Positions 41,268-49,715 of a stretch of DNA of 64,000 nt are shown here, piece after piece (positions within the stretch are counted from its first letter, which is position 1; every line of letters starts with the position of its first letter). A program made the position numbers and the translations under genes. The notes beneath the pieces are model-generated. The model saw nothing but the letters and a program-made list of their open reading frames with translations. It searched no databases and was not told the DNA's origin. Source of the stretch: Streptomyces lasiicapitis (lineage in GTDB: Bacteria > Actinomycetota > Actinomycetes > Streptomycetales > Streptomycetaceae); NCBI RefSeq assembly GCF_014646335.1, contig NZ_BMNG01000029.1:1-64000 (forward strand), in the 5' to 3' direction.

Positions 41268-42103
41268 TTGCCACCACCCGAGCCACCCTTGCCACCCTTG
41301 CCACCGCCGGACCCGCCCTTGCCGCCAGCGGCAGCCGCGGCCTCGATGGCCTGCTCGAACACAGCATCAGGCTGCGCCCCCGCGATGGGCTGCCCATTGA
41401 TCACGAACGACGGCGTGGACGTGGCCCCGAGCTTGTACCCCTCGTCCTGATCCTTCTTCACGGCGGCCTTCGCCGCGTCACTGCCCGCGTCGTCCATGAA
41501 CCGCCCGACGTCCCCGACCCCGGCCTCGCGGGCAAGCTCCTTCAGGCGCCCGTCGCCGAACCCCTTCTCCTTGGCGCCGTCGGCGTACGCGGCCTCGTGG
41601 AACTGCCAGAACTTCCCCTGCTTCCCGGCGGCCCAGGCCCCGCGGGCGGCCCGCTCGGAGTCCTCGCCGAAGATGGGGAAGTTCCGCCACTCGATGCGCA
41701 GCGTCCCGTCGTCGACGTACTTCTTCACCAGCTTCGGCTCGGTGTCCCGGGCGAACTTCCCGCAGAACCCGCACTTGAAGTCGGCGTACTCGACCATGAC
41801 GACGGGCGCGTCCGCCTTGCCCTGGGCGAGGGGATCCTTGGCGTCGCGCCGGGCGAGCGCCTCCAGCTCGGGGTAGACGCCCGCGCGCGGGGCGGCGGAG
41901 GAGGCCCCGTCCCCGGACCCCTTCTCGGCGCGGGCGACGGACGGCTCCTCGGGCTTGGTGGCGGTGTACGAGGCGACACCGAGCAGCGCGGCGACGACGG
42001 CCACTCCGGCGACGAGGGCGAGGTTCTTCTTCTTTTTGCTCGCGGACGCGTTCTTGCTCGCGGACGTGCTCTTGTTTGAGGACGTGTTCTTGCCTGCGGA
42101 CAT
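41264..42103 (-). CDS. Thioredoxin-like (DsbA-type) exported disulfide oxidoreductase
   Basis: A 279-residue protein. A Ser/Lys/Asn-rich cytoplasmic tail (about 1-25) precedes a signal anchor (NLALVAGVAVVAALLGVASY). The DsbA/thioredoxin_4 domain spans about 90-250, with active site FKCGFCGKFA (CGFC) and cis-Pro segment TSTPSFVINGQP. The last 25 residues are Gly/Lys repeats (GGKGGSGGGK). It would catalyse disulfide exchange outside the membrane and take electrons via the coupled ccdA. The length and the absence of cytochrome c biogenesis genes nearby argue for a general role. Confidence 0.88.
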   Translation of the reverse strand: MSAGKNTSSNKSTSASKNASASKKKKNLALVAGVAVVAALLGVASYTATKPEEPSVARAEKGSGDGASSAAPRAGVYPELEALARRDAKDPLAQGKADAPVVMVEYADFKCGFCGKFARDTEPKLVKKYVDDGTLRIEWRNFPIFGEDSERAARGAWAAGKQGKFWQFHEAAYADGAKEKGFGDGRLKELAREAGVGDVGRFMDDAGSDAAKAAVKKDQDEGYKLGATSTPSFVINGQPIAGAQPDAVFEQAIEAAAAAGGKGGSGGGKGGKGGSGGGK

Positions 42104-42161
42104 GCTGATGCACTTCTCCTGTTGCGTACGTATGTGAAGGGACCCCTGGGACAGGGGTCTC

Positions 42162-42596
42162 CTACACGCGCAGAACGGAGAGATCTATCGGCGAGGGCGG
42201 CACAAGCGCGGGCGGCGCGCGGCCGGGCGAGAGGGTGAGGACGGCCTGGTCGGCGATCCAGGAGCAGCCGGAGGCGGCGCGGGTGTCGTAGAGGGCGGGC
42301 AGCAGCTCGTACGAGGTGGGGGACCGCGGCGGCGCGGCGGGCCGCTGCCCGTCGCCGTCCTGGCCGCCCTTGCCGCAGCCGGGCACACCCGGCGCGTCGG
42401 CGGCCTGCACGAAGAACCCGCCCCCGTCGGCGGCAACCGACGCCTCGACCGACCCGACGGCCCGCGTCCCGGCGGCGTCAGCAACCTGAACCCCGGCCAC
42501 CCGCGCCGCGGCGGACCCACACAGCACACCGACCCCGAGCACGACGACCAGCACCCCCACCAGGGAGCACCACGCAAGCCGGGCACGGGACCACAT
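42162..42596 (-). CDS. Small secreted hypothetical protein
   Basis: A 144-residue exported protein with a signal peptide (LAWCSLVGVLVVVLGVGVLCGSAAA) and no recognised domain. There are three or four cysteines, two in PGCGKGG and SGCSWIAD, that could pair. It lies 58 bases after the start of the thioredoxin-like gene on the same strand. The start is uncertain between ATG 42596 and ATG 42629. Confidence 0.55.
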   Translation of the reverse strand: MWSRARLAWCSLVGVLVVVLGVGVLCGSAAARVAGVQVADAAGTRAVGSVEASVAADGGGFFVQAADAPGVPGCGKGGQDGDGQRPAAPPRSPTSYELLPALYDTRAASGCSWIADQAVLTLSPGRAPPALVPPSPIDLSVLRV

Positions 42597-42679
42597 GCCC
42601 GGAATCGTACGTGCTTCCCCACGCCCCACGGGAAATCGGTTGGCCGTTCCCGAGCGGCGGGTGAGATCCTGGGCCGCGT

Positions 42680-45600
42680 ATGTCTACGCAGCCCGCCCTC
42701 ACCCTCGACGCCCTCGCCCCCCGCCTGACGGAGCTCTCGCTGCGCGATGAGCACCGCATCGGCAGGCGGCTCGAAGGCGCGCGCCGGATCCGCAAGCCCG
42801 AGGCCCGCGCCGCCGTCCTCGCGGAGATCGCGGAGGACGTGGAGAAGGCGGCGGCCAGGATGGCGGGCCGCGCTTCCGGCGTGCCCGCGATCACGTATCC
42901 CGAGCAGCTCCCGGTCAGCCAGAAGAAGGACGACATCCTGGAGGCGATCCGCGACCACCAGGTCGTGATCGTCGCGGGTGAGACCGGCTCCGGCAAGACC
43001 ACCCAGATCCCGAAGATCTGTCTGGAACTGGGCCGGGGCGTGCGCGGCCTGATCGGCCACACCCAGCCCCGCCGCATCGCGGCCCGCACGGTCGCCGAGC
43101 GCGTGGCCGAGGAGATGAACACGCCGCTGGGCGAGGCCGTCGGCTGGAAGGTCCGCTTCACCGACCAGGTGAGCCAGAGCGGCACCTACGTGAAGCTGAT
43201 GACGGACGGCATCCTGCTGGCCGAGATCCAGACGGACCGCGAGCTGCGCGCGTACGACACGATCATCATCGACGAGGCGCACGAGCGCTCCCTCAACATC
43301 GACTTCCTGCTGGGCTATCTCGCCCAGCTGCTTCCCAAGCGCCCGGACCTGAAGGTCGTGATCACCTCCGCGACCATCGACCCGGAGCGTTTCTCGCGCC
43401 ACTTCGGGGACGCCCCGATCGTCGAGGTCAGCGGACGGACGTATCCCGTGGAGGTCCGCTACCGCCCCCTCCTCGAAGACGACACCGACGATCCGGACCG
43501 CGACCAGATCACCGCGATCACGGACGCCGTCGAGGAGCTCCAGGGCGAGGGCAAGGGCGACATCCTCGTCTTCCTCTCCGGCGAGCGCGAGATCCGGGAC
43601 ACGGCGGACGCGCTGAACAAGAAGAACTACAAGTTCACCGAGGTCCTGCCCCTGTACGCGCGCCTTTCGCACGCCGAGCAGCACCGCGTCTTCCAGCAGC
43701 ACACGGGACGAAGAATCGTCCTGGCGACCAACGTCGCCGAGACGTCCCTGACGGTCCCGGGCATCAAGTACGTCATCGACCCGGGCACCGCCCGCATCTC
43801 CCGCTACAGCCACCGCACCAAGGTGCAGCGCCTGCCCATCGAGGCGGTCTCGCAGGCCAGCGCCAACCAGCGCAAGGGCCGCTGCGGCCGTACGTCGGAC
43901 GGCATCTGCATCCGGCTGTACTCCGAGGACGACTTCCTCGCCCGCCCGGAGTTCACGGACGCCGAGATCCTGCGTACGAATCTTGCTTCCGTCATCCTCC
44001 AGATGACCGCGGCCGGCCTCGGCGACATCGAGAAGTTCCCGTTCATCGACCCACCGGACCACCGCAACATCCGGGACGGCGTCCAGCTCCTCCAGGAACT
44101 GGGCGCGCTCGACCCGGCGCAGAAGGACCCGAAGAAGCGCCTGACGCAGCAGGGCCGCAAGCTCGCCCAGCTCCCCGTGGACCCGCGCCTTGCCCGCATG
44201 GTCCTGGAGGCCGACAAGAACGGCTGTGTGCGCGAGGTCATGGTGATCGCCGCCGCGCTCTCCATCCAGGACCCGCGCGAGCGCCCCGCCGACAAGCAGA
44301 CGCAGGCCGACCAGCAGCACGCCCGCTTCAAGGACGAGACGTCCGACTTCCTGGCGTATCTGAACCTGTGGCGGTACGTGCGCGAGCAGCAGAAGGAGCT
44401 CGGCTCCTCCGCGTTCCGCCGCATGTGCAAACGCGAGTATCTGAACTTCCTGCGCATCCGCGAGTGGCAGGACATCTACACGCAGCTGCGTACGGTCGCG
44501 AAGCAGATGGACATCCACCTCAACGAGGACGACGCGGCCGAGCAGCACGTGCACGTCTCACTGCTCGCGGGACTTCTCTCCCACGTGGGCATGAAGGACG
44601 TGAAGGACGGCGCGAAGAACGAGTATCTGGGCGCCCGCAGCGCCAAGTTCGCGGTCTTCCCGGGCTCCGCTCTCTTCAAGAAGCCCCCGCGCTTCATCAT
44701 GTCGGCCGAGCTCGTCGAGACGTCCCGCCTGTGGGCCCGCGTCAACGCCAGAATCGAGCCGGAGTGGGTCGAGCCGCTGGCCCAGCACCTGCTGAAGCGC
44801 ACGTACAGCGAGCCGCACTGGGAGAAGGACCAGGCGGCCGTGATGGCGTACGAGAAGGTGACGCTGTACGGCGTCCCGATCATCAGCGACCGCAAGGTGA
44901 ACTACGGCCGCATCGACCCCGAGACGAGCCGCGACCTTTTCATTCGCAACGCACTCGTCGAGGGCGACTGGCGTACGCATCACAAGTTCTTCGCCGACAA
45001 CCGCCGGCTCCTCACCGAGGTCGAGGAGCTGGAGCACCGCGCCCGGCGTCGCGACATCCTCGTCGACGACGAGACGCTGTTCGACTTCTACGACCAGCGG
45101 GTGCCCGAAGACGTCGTGTCGGGCGCGCACTTCGACTCGTGGTGGAAGAAGAAGCAGCGTGAGGAGCCCGAGCTGCTCGACTTCGAGCGGTCGATGCTCA
45201 TCAACGAGCGCGCGGGCGACGTGTCGAAGGACGACTATCCCGACTCGTGGCGCCAGGGGCCGCTGAAGTTCAGGGTGACCTACCAGTTCGAGCCCGGCGC
45301 GGACGCGGACGGCGTGACCGTCCACATCCCGCTCCAGGTGCTCAACCAGGTGTCGGCCGACGGCTTCGACTGGCAGATCCCGGGCCTGCGCGAGGAGGTC
45401 GTGACCGAGCTGATCCGCTCCCTGCCGAAGCCGATCCGCCGCCACTACGTCCCTGCGCCCAACTACGCCAAGGAGTTCCTGAAGCGGGCCACGCCCCTCC
45501 AGGAGCCGCTGCACGTCACGCTGGGGCGCGAGCTGCAGAAGATGGTCGGCGTGCCGCTGGGCGCCGACGACTTCGACCTGAGCCGCGTCCCCGACCACCT

Positions 45601-46624
45601 GAAGATCACCTTCCGGGTCACCGACGAGCGGCGCCGCAAGCTGGCCGAGGACAAGGACCTGGAGGTCCTGAAGCTCCAGCTCAAGCCGAAGGCCCGCAAG
45701 GCCCTGTCGCAGGCCGCCGCCGCGACCGCCGAGCGCTCCGGCGGCGAGTCCGTGGAACGCGCGGGGCTCACCGACTGGACCATCGGCACGCTCTCCCGCG
45801 TCTTCGAGACCCGCCGGGCGGGCCAGCCCGTGAAGGCCTACCCCGCCCTCGTCGACGACGGCGACACTGTCTCCGTACGCCTCTTCGACACCGAGGCCGA
45901 GCAGACGCAGGCGATGTGGCGCGGCACCCGCCGCCTGATCCTGCGCAACATCCCGGTCAATCCGGCCAAGTTCGCCCAGGACAAGCTCACCAACGCCCAG
46001 AAGCTCGCCCTGTCCGCGAACCCGCACGGCTCCATGCAGGCCCTCTTCGACGACTGCGCGCGCGCCGCCGCGGACAAGCTCATCGCGGACTTCGGCGGGC
46101 CCGCGTGGGACGAGGAGTCGTACCGCAAGCTGTACGAGAAGGTGCGCGCCGAGATCGTCGACACGACCGTGCACGCCGTCGCGCAGGTCCAGCAGGTCCT
46201 CGCCGCCTGGCAGGCCTGTGAGCGGCGCCTGAAGTCCAGCAGGAGCCCCGCGCTCCTGGCGAACCTCACGGACGTCCGCGAGCAGCTCGACGCCCTCATC
46301 AAGCCCGGCTTCGTCACGGAGACGGGGCTGCGCCGGCTGCCCGACCTGATGCGCTACATGGTCGCCGCCGACCGCCGGCTCCAGCAGATGCCGACGAACG
46401 TCCAGCGGGACACCACGCGCATGGAGAAGGTCCGCGAGATGCGCGACGAGTACGCGTGGCTCCTCGAGCAGTTGCCCCAGGGGCGGCCCGTGCCGCGCGA
46501 GGTCCTGGACATCCGCTGGATGATCGAGGAGCTCCGTGTCAGCTACTTCGCGCACGCCCTCGGCACGGCGTACCCGGTCTCGGACAAGCGCATCGTGAAG
46601 GCCGTCGACGCCGCGGCTCCCTAG
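42680..46624 (+). CDS. hrpA: ATP-dependent RNA helicase HrpA
   Basis: A 1314-residue DEAH-box helicase, full length for HrpA. Motifs are GETGSGKTTQIP (I), QPRRIAARTVAERVA (Ia), IIIDEAHERSLN (II, DEAH), ITSATID (III), LVFLSGEREIRD (IV), ATNVAETSLT (V) and NQRKGRCGRTSDG (VI). The helicase-associated and long C-terminal DUF3418 regions follow. In E. coli HrpA rescues stalled ribosomes on mRNA; the same role is inferred. ATG 42680 begins about 14 bases after GGTGAG. A tRNA-Asp follows its stop by about 110 bases. Confidence 0.95.
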   Translation: MSTQPALTLDALAPRLTELSLRDEHRIGRRLEGARRIRKPEARAAVLAEIAEDVEKAAARMAGRASGVPAITYPEQLPVSQKKDDILEAIRDHQVVIVAGETGSGKTTQIPKICLELGRGVRGLIGHTQPRRIAARTVAERVAEEMNTPLGEAVGWKVRFTDQVSQSGTYVKLMTDGILLAEIQTDRELRAYDTIIIDEAHERSLNIDFLLGYLAQLLPKRPDLKVVITSATIDPERFSRHFGDAPIVEVSGRTYPVEVRYRPLLEDDTDDPDRDQITAITDAVEELQGEGKGDILVFLSGEREIRDTADALNKKNYKFTEVLPLYARLSHAEQHRVFQQHTGRRIVLATNVAETSLTVPGIKYVIDPGTARISRYSHRTKVQRLPIEAVSQASANQRKGRCGRTSDGICIRLYSEDDFLARPEFTDAEILRTNLASVILQMTAAGLGDIEKFPFIDPPDHRNIRDGVQLLQELGALDPAQKDPKKRLTQQGRKLAQLPVDPRLARMVLEADKNGCVREVMVIAAALSIQDPRERPADKQTQADQQHARFKDETSDFLAYLNLWRYVREQQKELGSSAFRRMCKREYLNFLRIREWQDIYTQLRTVAKQMDIHLNEDDAAEQHVHVSLLAGLLSHVGMKDVKDGAKNEYLGARSAKFAVFPGSALFKKPPRFIMSAELVETSRLWARVNARIEPEWVEPLAQHLLKRTYSEPHWEKDQAAVMAYEKVTLYGVPIISDRKVNYGRIDPETSRDLFIRNALVEGDWRTHHKFFADNRRLLTEVEELEHRARRRDILVDDETLFDFYDQRVPEDVVSGAHFDSWWKKKQREEPELLDFERSMLINERAGDVSKDDYPDSWRQGPLKFRVTYQFEPGADADGVTVHIPLQVLNQVSADGFDWQIPGLREEVVTELIRSLPKPIRRHYVPAPNYAKEFLKRATPLQEPLHVTLGRELQKMVGVPLGADDFDLSRVPDHLKITFRVTDERRRKLAEDKDLEVLKLQLKPKARKALSQAAAATAERSGGESVERAGLTDWTIGTLSRVFETRRAGQPVKAYPALVDDGDTVSVRLFDTEAEQTQAMWRGTRRLILRNIPVNPAKFAQDKLTNAQKLALSANPHGSMQALFDDCARAAADKLIADFGGPAWDEESYRKLYEKVRAEIVDTTVHAVAQVQQVLAAWQACERRLKSSRSPALLANLTDVREQLDALIKPGFVTETGLRRLPDLMRYMVAADRRLQQMPTNVQRDTTRMEKVREMRDEYAWLLEQLPQGRPVPREVLDIRWMIEELRVSYFAHALGTAYPVSDKRIVKAVDAAAP

Positions 46625-46733
46625 CCGGGAAGGCTGTAACTGTCCGCTCACGCAGCGCGAGTTCGACCAGGGAGCCGACCTCCTGTACAGTCTTTTCTCG
46701 CAGCCCAGAGCAACAATCGGAGCTGCGAAACCT

Positions 46734-46808
46734 GGTCCTGTGGAGCAGTTTGGAGTGCTCGCCACCCTGTCAAGGTGGAGGCCGCGGGTTCAAATCCCGT
46801 CAGGACCG
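46734..46808 (+). tRNA. tRNA-Asp (GTC), copy 2
   Basis: Base-for-base identical over 75 bases to the tRNA-Asp at 40196-40270. The flanks differ, apart from the shared CT/TT just before. Two terminator hairpins follow. Confidence 0.93.
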
Positions 46809-46818
46809 CAGTGAAGAG

Positions 46819-46851
46819 AGCGGGCCGCATCCGATGAGGATGCGGCCCGCT
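46819..46851 (+). terminator. Terminator of tRNA-Asp copy 2
   Basis: A 14-base perfect stem (AGCGGGCCGCATCC and complement) with loop GATGA, then TTTCG. Confidence 0.85.
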
Positions 46852-46875
46852 TTCGCGTGCGCTCCGCCAGGAGGC

Positions 46876-46909
46876 GTGAGGCCCGCACCCGCGAGGGTGC
46901 GGGCCTCAC
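46876..46909 (+). terminator. Second tandem terminator hairpin
   Basis: A 15-base perfect stem (GTGAGGCCCGCACCC and complement) with a GCGA tetraloop lies 24 bases after the first hairpin. Confidence 0.75.
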
Positions 46910-47016
46910 TGCGTCGGCGGGCCACGTACCCGCCCCACGCTCCAGGGTTGACGCCGTCACATTCCGCCGGTACCCCAGAAAAGGGAGCGAGCCGCGCGCT
47001 CCCGAGGAGGTGGCGC

Positions 47017-47244
47017 ATGCCCACGTACCCCGCATCCGCCCGGCACGAGACGCGCGCCCTGCTGCGCGCCCACCTCGCGGCGGCCACCAGCTACCGCCAC
47101 CTGACCCGGCACTGCCCCATCTGCCACCAGCTCCTGCGTCTGGCCATGGAGCCCTCCGGCGACGCCCATGAGGCCACAGAGGGCCCGGAGGCGCCCGAGA
47201 CGGCCCCAGAGCAATGCGAGGACGAAAGTCCCCCCAAGGCATGA
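47017..47244 (+). CDS. Small conserved protein (DUF6274-like)
   Basis: A 75-residue protein: a basic N-terminal half with His/Arg (RHETRALLRAHLAAATSYRHL), a CPIC pair (HCPICHQLLRL) that could bind zinc, and an acidic tail. It resembles a small Streptomyces-restricted family I know as DUF6274. ATG 47017 has a very strong GAGGAGG site (47004-47010). It lies between hrpA/tRNA-Asp and bldC; the function is unknown. Confidence 0.75.
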   Translation: MPTYPASARHETRALLRAHLAAATSYRHLTRHCPICHQLLRLAMEPSGDAHEATEGPEAPETAPEQCEDESPPKA

Positions 47245-47370
47245 CCAAAGCCGAGGCGCGGGGCACCCACCCGGTGGGAAGCTGAAGGGTGAGCGGGGGT
47301 GTTCTCCCGGTACCGCAGCGCTTCGCCTCCTCTAGCGCACGGGCATCGAGGGCAACAAGCCGCGGCTCGT

Positions 47371-47384
47371 GTGACGGTAGTCAC
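47371..47384. promoter_or_regulatory. BldD/Crp-like inverted repeat
   Basis: GTGACGGTAGTCAC, followed by CG. Read as TGTGA-N6-TCACC it differs by one base from the BldD consensus AGTGA-N6-TCACC, and it fits the Streptomyces Crp motif GTG-N6-G-N-CAC exactly. It does not lie directly upstream of an annotated start codon. Confidence 0.4.
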
Positions 47385-47601
47385 CGAACAAGTTTCAAGA
47401 ACCTCGGAACTTACCCCTGCCCTACAACGGGTCAATCTAATATGTGCAATTGCACCACCTGACGCGCCGCCTTGACTCCGCGCGTCGGGGTCCCCGAACG
47501 GCTCACGCACAGTCCACCCGACAGGCCCCGACAGGCTCCCCCAGGGATCAACAAGACGGCTCACAGGGGACCCCAACAGCGCGCACCGGCGTGCGCGGGC
47601 A

Positions 47602-47640
47602 CAAAAAAATCGCGCTGGACCCGGCGGAGTCCAGCGCGAT
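47602..47640 (-). terminator. Rho-independent terminator, bldC side
   Basis: On the minus strand a 12-base perfect stem (ATCGCGCTGGAC and complement) is followed by an uninterrupted run of seven T. It is 165 bases downstream of bldC, the nearest leftward gene. Confidence 0.88.
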
Positions 47641-47804
47641 CAACGACGCACCCAAGTGGCACAGGCGTGGGGCCCGTTGGGGCGGGTCCCGTGTCGTGTG
47701 TAGCTATATGTCGGACGTTACGGCCAGGTTGGGGGACCCGGCAGCGGTCGTGCTCATCGTCCGATGTGTACTGCTTACTGCTGCTTAATGCACAAACGCC
47801 GTGC

Positions 47805-48011
47805 TCAGGCCTCGCTGCGCTGCTGCGGGATACCCGCAAGCAGAGCGCGGACCTCAGCCTCGCGGTATCGGCGGTGTCCGCCGAGCGTGCGAATCGACGT
47901 GAGCTTGCCAGCCTTGGCCCAGCGCGTGACCGTCTTGGGGTCGACGCGGAACATCGTGGCGACCTCAGCCGGGGTCAGCAGCGGCTCGGCATCAGGGGTG
48001 CGAGCGGTCAT
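47805..48011 (-). CDS. bldC: Developmental transcriptional regulator BldC
   Basis: A 68-residue MerR-like DNA-binding protein, the full length of BldC. The helix-turn-helix runs LLTPAEVATMFRVDPKTVTRWAKAGKL and the wing is SIRTLGGHRRYREAEVRALL. BldC binds direct repeats head to tail and holds back the switch from vegetative growth to sporulation. ATG 48011 has GAGG six bases before it. The 528-base leader region contains a hairpin close to the ribosome site and GTGAC repeats that may bind BldD, a known regulator of bldC in Streptomyces. Its neighbour vdh is the usual one. Confidence 0.96.
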   Translation of the reverse strand: MTARTPDAEPLLTPAEVATMFRVDPKTVTRWAKAGKLTSIRTLGGHRRYREAEVRALLAGIPQQRSEA

Positions 48012-48028
48012 GAGCGGCCTCCTCGGGA

Positions 48029-48048
48029 GAACCGAACCTTCTCGGTTC
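48029..48048 (-). promoter_or_regulatory. Inverted repeat in the bldC 5' leader
   Basis: GAACCGA and TCGGTTC are exact complements separated by six bases, about 10 bases upstream of the bldC ribosome-binding site. It could be an mRNA hairpin or an operator. Confidence 0.5.
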
Positions 48049-48240
48049 ATTCCTCTAAATTCTGCACCTTGACCCGCGTTGCCCGAAATGGCGGACGCGA
48101 GTCGAGTCGGTTATAGGACGAACGGCTTGTCCTCGGCACTACAACTACACCATCCGTCCAGCCGCGTCGGCCAAACCGATGGAATTGCCCTCCCAGGTGT
48201 CCATCCGCGACGGAAGCCGATGGACCATGCCATAGCGGAC

Positions 48241-48267
48241 AGTCACGCCACCGTGACGATCAGTCAC
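48241..48267. promoter_or_regulatory. Candidate BldD-binding repeats upstream of bldC
   Basis: Three alternating half-sites: AGTCAC (48241), GTGAC (48253-48257) and GTCAC (48263-48267). On the minus strand TGTGA-N7-TCACG resembles the BldD box AGTGA-N-TCACC with one extra spacer base. It is about 240 bases upstream of the bldC start. Confidence 0.45.
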
Positions 48268-48450
48268 AGAGCGATCAGGAGTCAACAGACCCCCCATAGC
48301 GTGCAATGCAGAGCATTCCGCCCATAGTTGGACGGAAGGAGCCCTGTCCGGACTCCTTGTCCTATTTTGGCATGAGGAAGGCCGATCGGCGCAAGGGTCA
48401 GTTAAGTGCGGTCCATCACGCTTGAGGCAAAGGCCCGGATCGGGACCTAC

Positions 48451-48466
48451 GTCCCGGCACCGGGAC
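48451..48466 (-). terminator. Small hairpin downstream of the 308-residue gene
   Basis: GTCCCGG-CA-CCGGGAC lies about 75 bases beyond the stop at 48540 of the leftward gene. The stem is 7 base pairs and there is no T tract; it is followed by two copies of CAAGGACTC. Confidence 0.35.
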
Positions 48467-48539
48467 AAGGACTCGGGGCAAGGACTCCGGACAAGGAAGA
48501 GAACAGGATGCCTCACCCGGTGGGGGGCCCGTTGCGCCG

Positions 48540-49466
48540 TCAGTTCGAGAACTGACGCTCCCGGACCGCGCGCCACCGCTCCACGAGCCTCGCATAGGCC
48601 TCGCCGGCCCCCGCCCCGTCGCCGTCCCGCAGCGCCGCGATGCCCGCCGCCACGTCCGCCGCCGAGTGGTCCTCGTCGAGCAGCTCCTCCGGCAGCGCGT
48701 GCACCAGGCCGCCGTAGTCCAGCTCCACGACCGAACGCGGGTGGAACTCCTCCAGCCACCGCCCGACGTCCGTGAGGCCGTCGATGAGCGCCCCCTCGTC
48801 CATCGCATCCCGCAGCGCCTTGAGGCCCCGCGCCACACGGCGCCTCGCCTGCACCATCGGCGTCCGGTACCGCAGCACCGGCGGGCCCACCCCGGACGGC
48901 TCCACGGCGGCCTCGGCGCCCGCGCCCGCCTCGACCGCGTCATCGGCGCCGTCGGCCTCGCTCTCGGCTCCGTCTCCGTACCCGCGCTCGAAGCACCGCT
49001 CCTCGTCCGACACCAGGACGAACCAGTTCAGCGGCACGTGCCAGGTCGCGGTACGGATCCACGGGCGGGCGTCGGGGTTGCGGGCCAGCCACTGCTCGTA
49101 GTCCGAGGCGGCCTGGCGGCGCACCACCGGCGGCAGGACCGCGTCCAGGACCGGCGTCGGCAACTGCCCGGCGAGATCGCCCAGCGCCTGCCAGCCGCGC
49201 AGCCGGGTGCGCCAGGGGCACACGCACACCACGCCGTCCGTCTCCAGGACGAACGCGTCGCTGCTCTCGTGCACCGGCACGGGAACGGGCGGCGTGGGCA
49301 CCAAGTCGGCCAGGGAGCGGCGGAGTTCGTCCTGGTACGAGGGGCGGCCCGGGCGGCGGGCATAGCGCGCCCAGTGGCCCCGCTCGGGCTCGGGGAAGGC
49401 CGCGAGGGGCTCATACACACGCAAGTACGACGCGTACGGGACGATCACCGAGGACACCTTGGGCAC
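48540..49466 (-). CDS. Conserved hypothetical protein
   Basis: A 308-residue cytoplasmic protein that I do not recognise by function. It starts VPKVSSVIVPYASYLRVYEPL and has a Trp/Arg-rich middle (VCVCPWRTRLRGWQALGDLAG, WHVPLNWFVLV). An Ala/Glu/Gly low-complexity insert lies at about residues 165-195, and a helical C-terminal half follows (RRVARGLKALRDAM). Codon bias supports it strongly, and I associate a similar protein with the bldC-vdh interval in Streptomyces. GTG 49466 is preceded by GGAGGAG. Confidence 0.75.
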   Translation of the reverse strand: MPKVSSVIVPYASYLRVYEPLAAFPEPERGHWARYARRPGRPSYQDELRRSLADLVPTPPVPVPVHESSDAFVLETDGVVCVCPWRTRLRGWQALGDLAGQLPTPVLDAVLPPVVRRQAASDYEQWLARNPDARPWIRTATWHVPLNWFVLVSDEERCFERGYGDGAESEADGADDAVEAGAGAEAAVEPSGVGPPVLRYRTPMVQARRRVARGLKALRDAMDEGALIDGLTDVGRWLEEFHPRSVVELDYGGLVHALPEELLDEDHSAADVAAGIAALRDGDGAGAGEAYARLVERWRAVRERQFSN

Positions 49467-49588
49467 GGCTCCTCCCCTCCCCCGCGTACCGGCTGGAAAA
49501 CACTGCAAATCGTGCCATGGCCGAACAGTGCCGCACTCCGTCCTGCACCCCCGGTGCGTGACCCCCTCGTGACCCGGACAGAGTGATG

Positions 49589-49610
49589 CCGTTCGCCGTA
49601 CGGCGAACGG
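49589..49610. promoter_or_regulatory. 22-base perfect palindrome upstream of vdh
   Basis: The sequence from 49589 (CCGTTCGCCGT) is followed by its exact complement to 49610. It is centred about 116 bases before the vdh start codon. A perfect dyad of this length is most likely an operator, for example for valine- or nitrogen-responsive control of vdh; a transcript hairpin is the alternative. Confidence 0.65.
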
Positions 49611-49617
49611 GTCCCCT

Positions 49618-49643
49618 CAGGCTCTACTCTCAGGCTCTACTCT
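49618..49643. repeat. 13-base direct repeat, two copies, vdh promoter
   Basis: CAGGCTCTACTCT occurs twice in tandem (49618-49630 and 49631-49643), eight bases after the palindrome. Each copy carries a TACTCT hexamer that could act as a -10-like or activator element. Confidence 0.75.
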
Positions 49644-49715
49644 CATGGCAAACGGGGGCCCGCCACCCGCACGGGCACCCGCCCAACCGCCGCTACGTAA
49701 CCGGGAGTCACCACC

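Larger units (their letters stand above)
47245..47804. other. 560-base intergenic region between convergent genes, rich in signals
   Basis: No protein gene is evident. Signals seen are a GTGAC/GTCAC box (47371), a 12-base perfect palindrome GTGCAATTGCAC (47444-47455), and a minus-strand promoter-like TTGACC-N16-TAAGTT (plus 47430-47435 and 47408-47413). The bldC terminator with its T tract lies at 47602-47640. An untranslated small RNA is possible. Confidence 0.5.
48012..48539 (-). other. bldC leader/promoter region
   Basis: About 530 bases without a gene, A+T-richer than usual around 48040-48130 and 48230-48370. It contains the hairpin at 48029-48048, the GTGAC repeats at 48241-48267 and, at its right end, a hairpin serving the gene at 48540. 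No reading frame is convincing. Confidence 0.55.

Noticed and set aside
42185..46765. Very long minus-strand frames opposite hrpA
   Set aside because: High-GC shadows of hrpA; the plus-strand protein has all helicase motifs.
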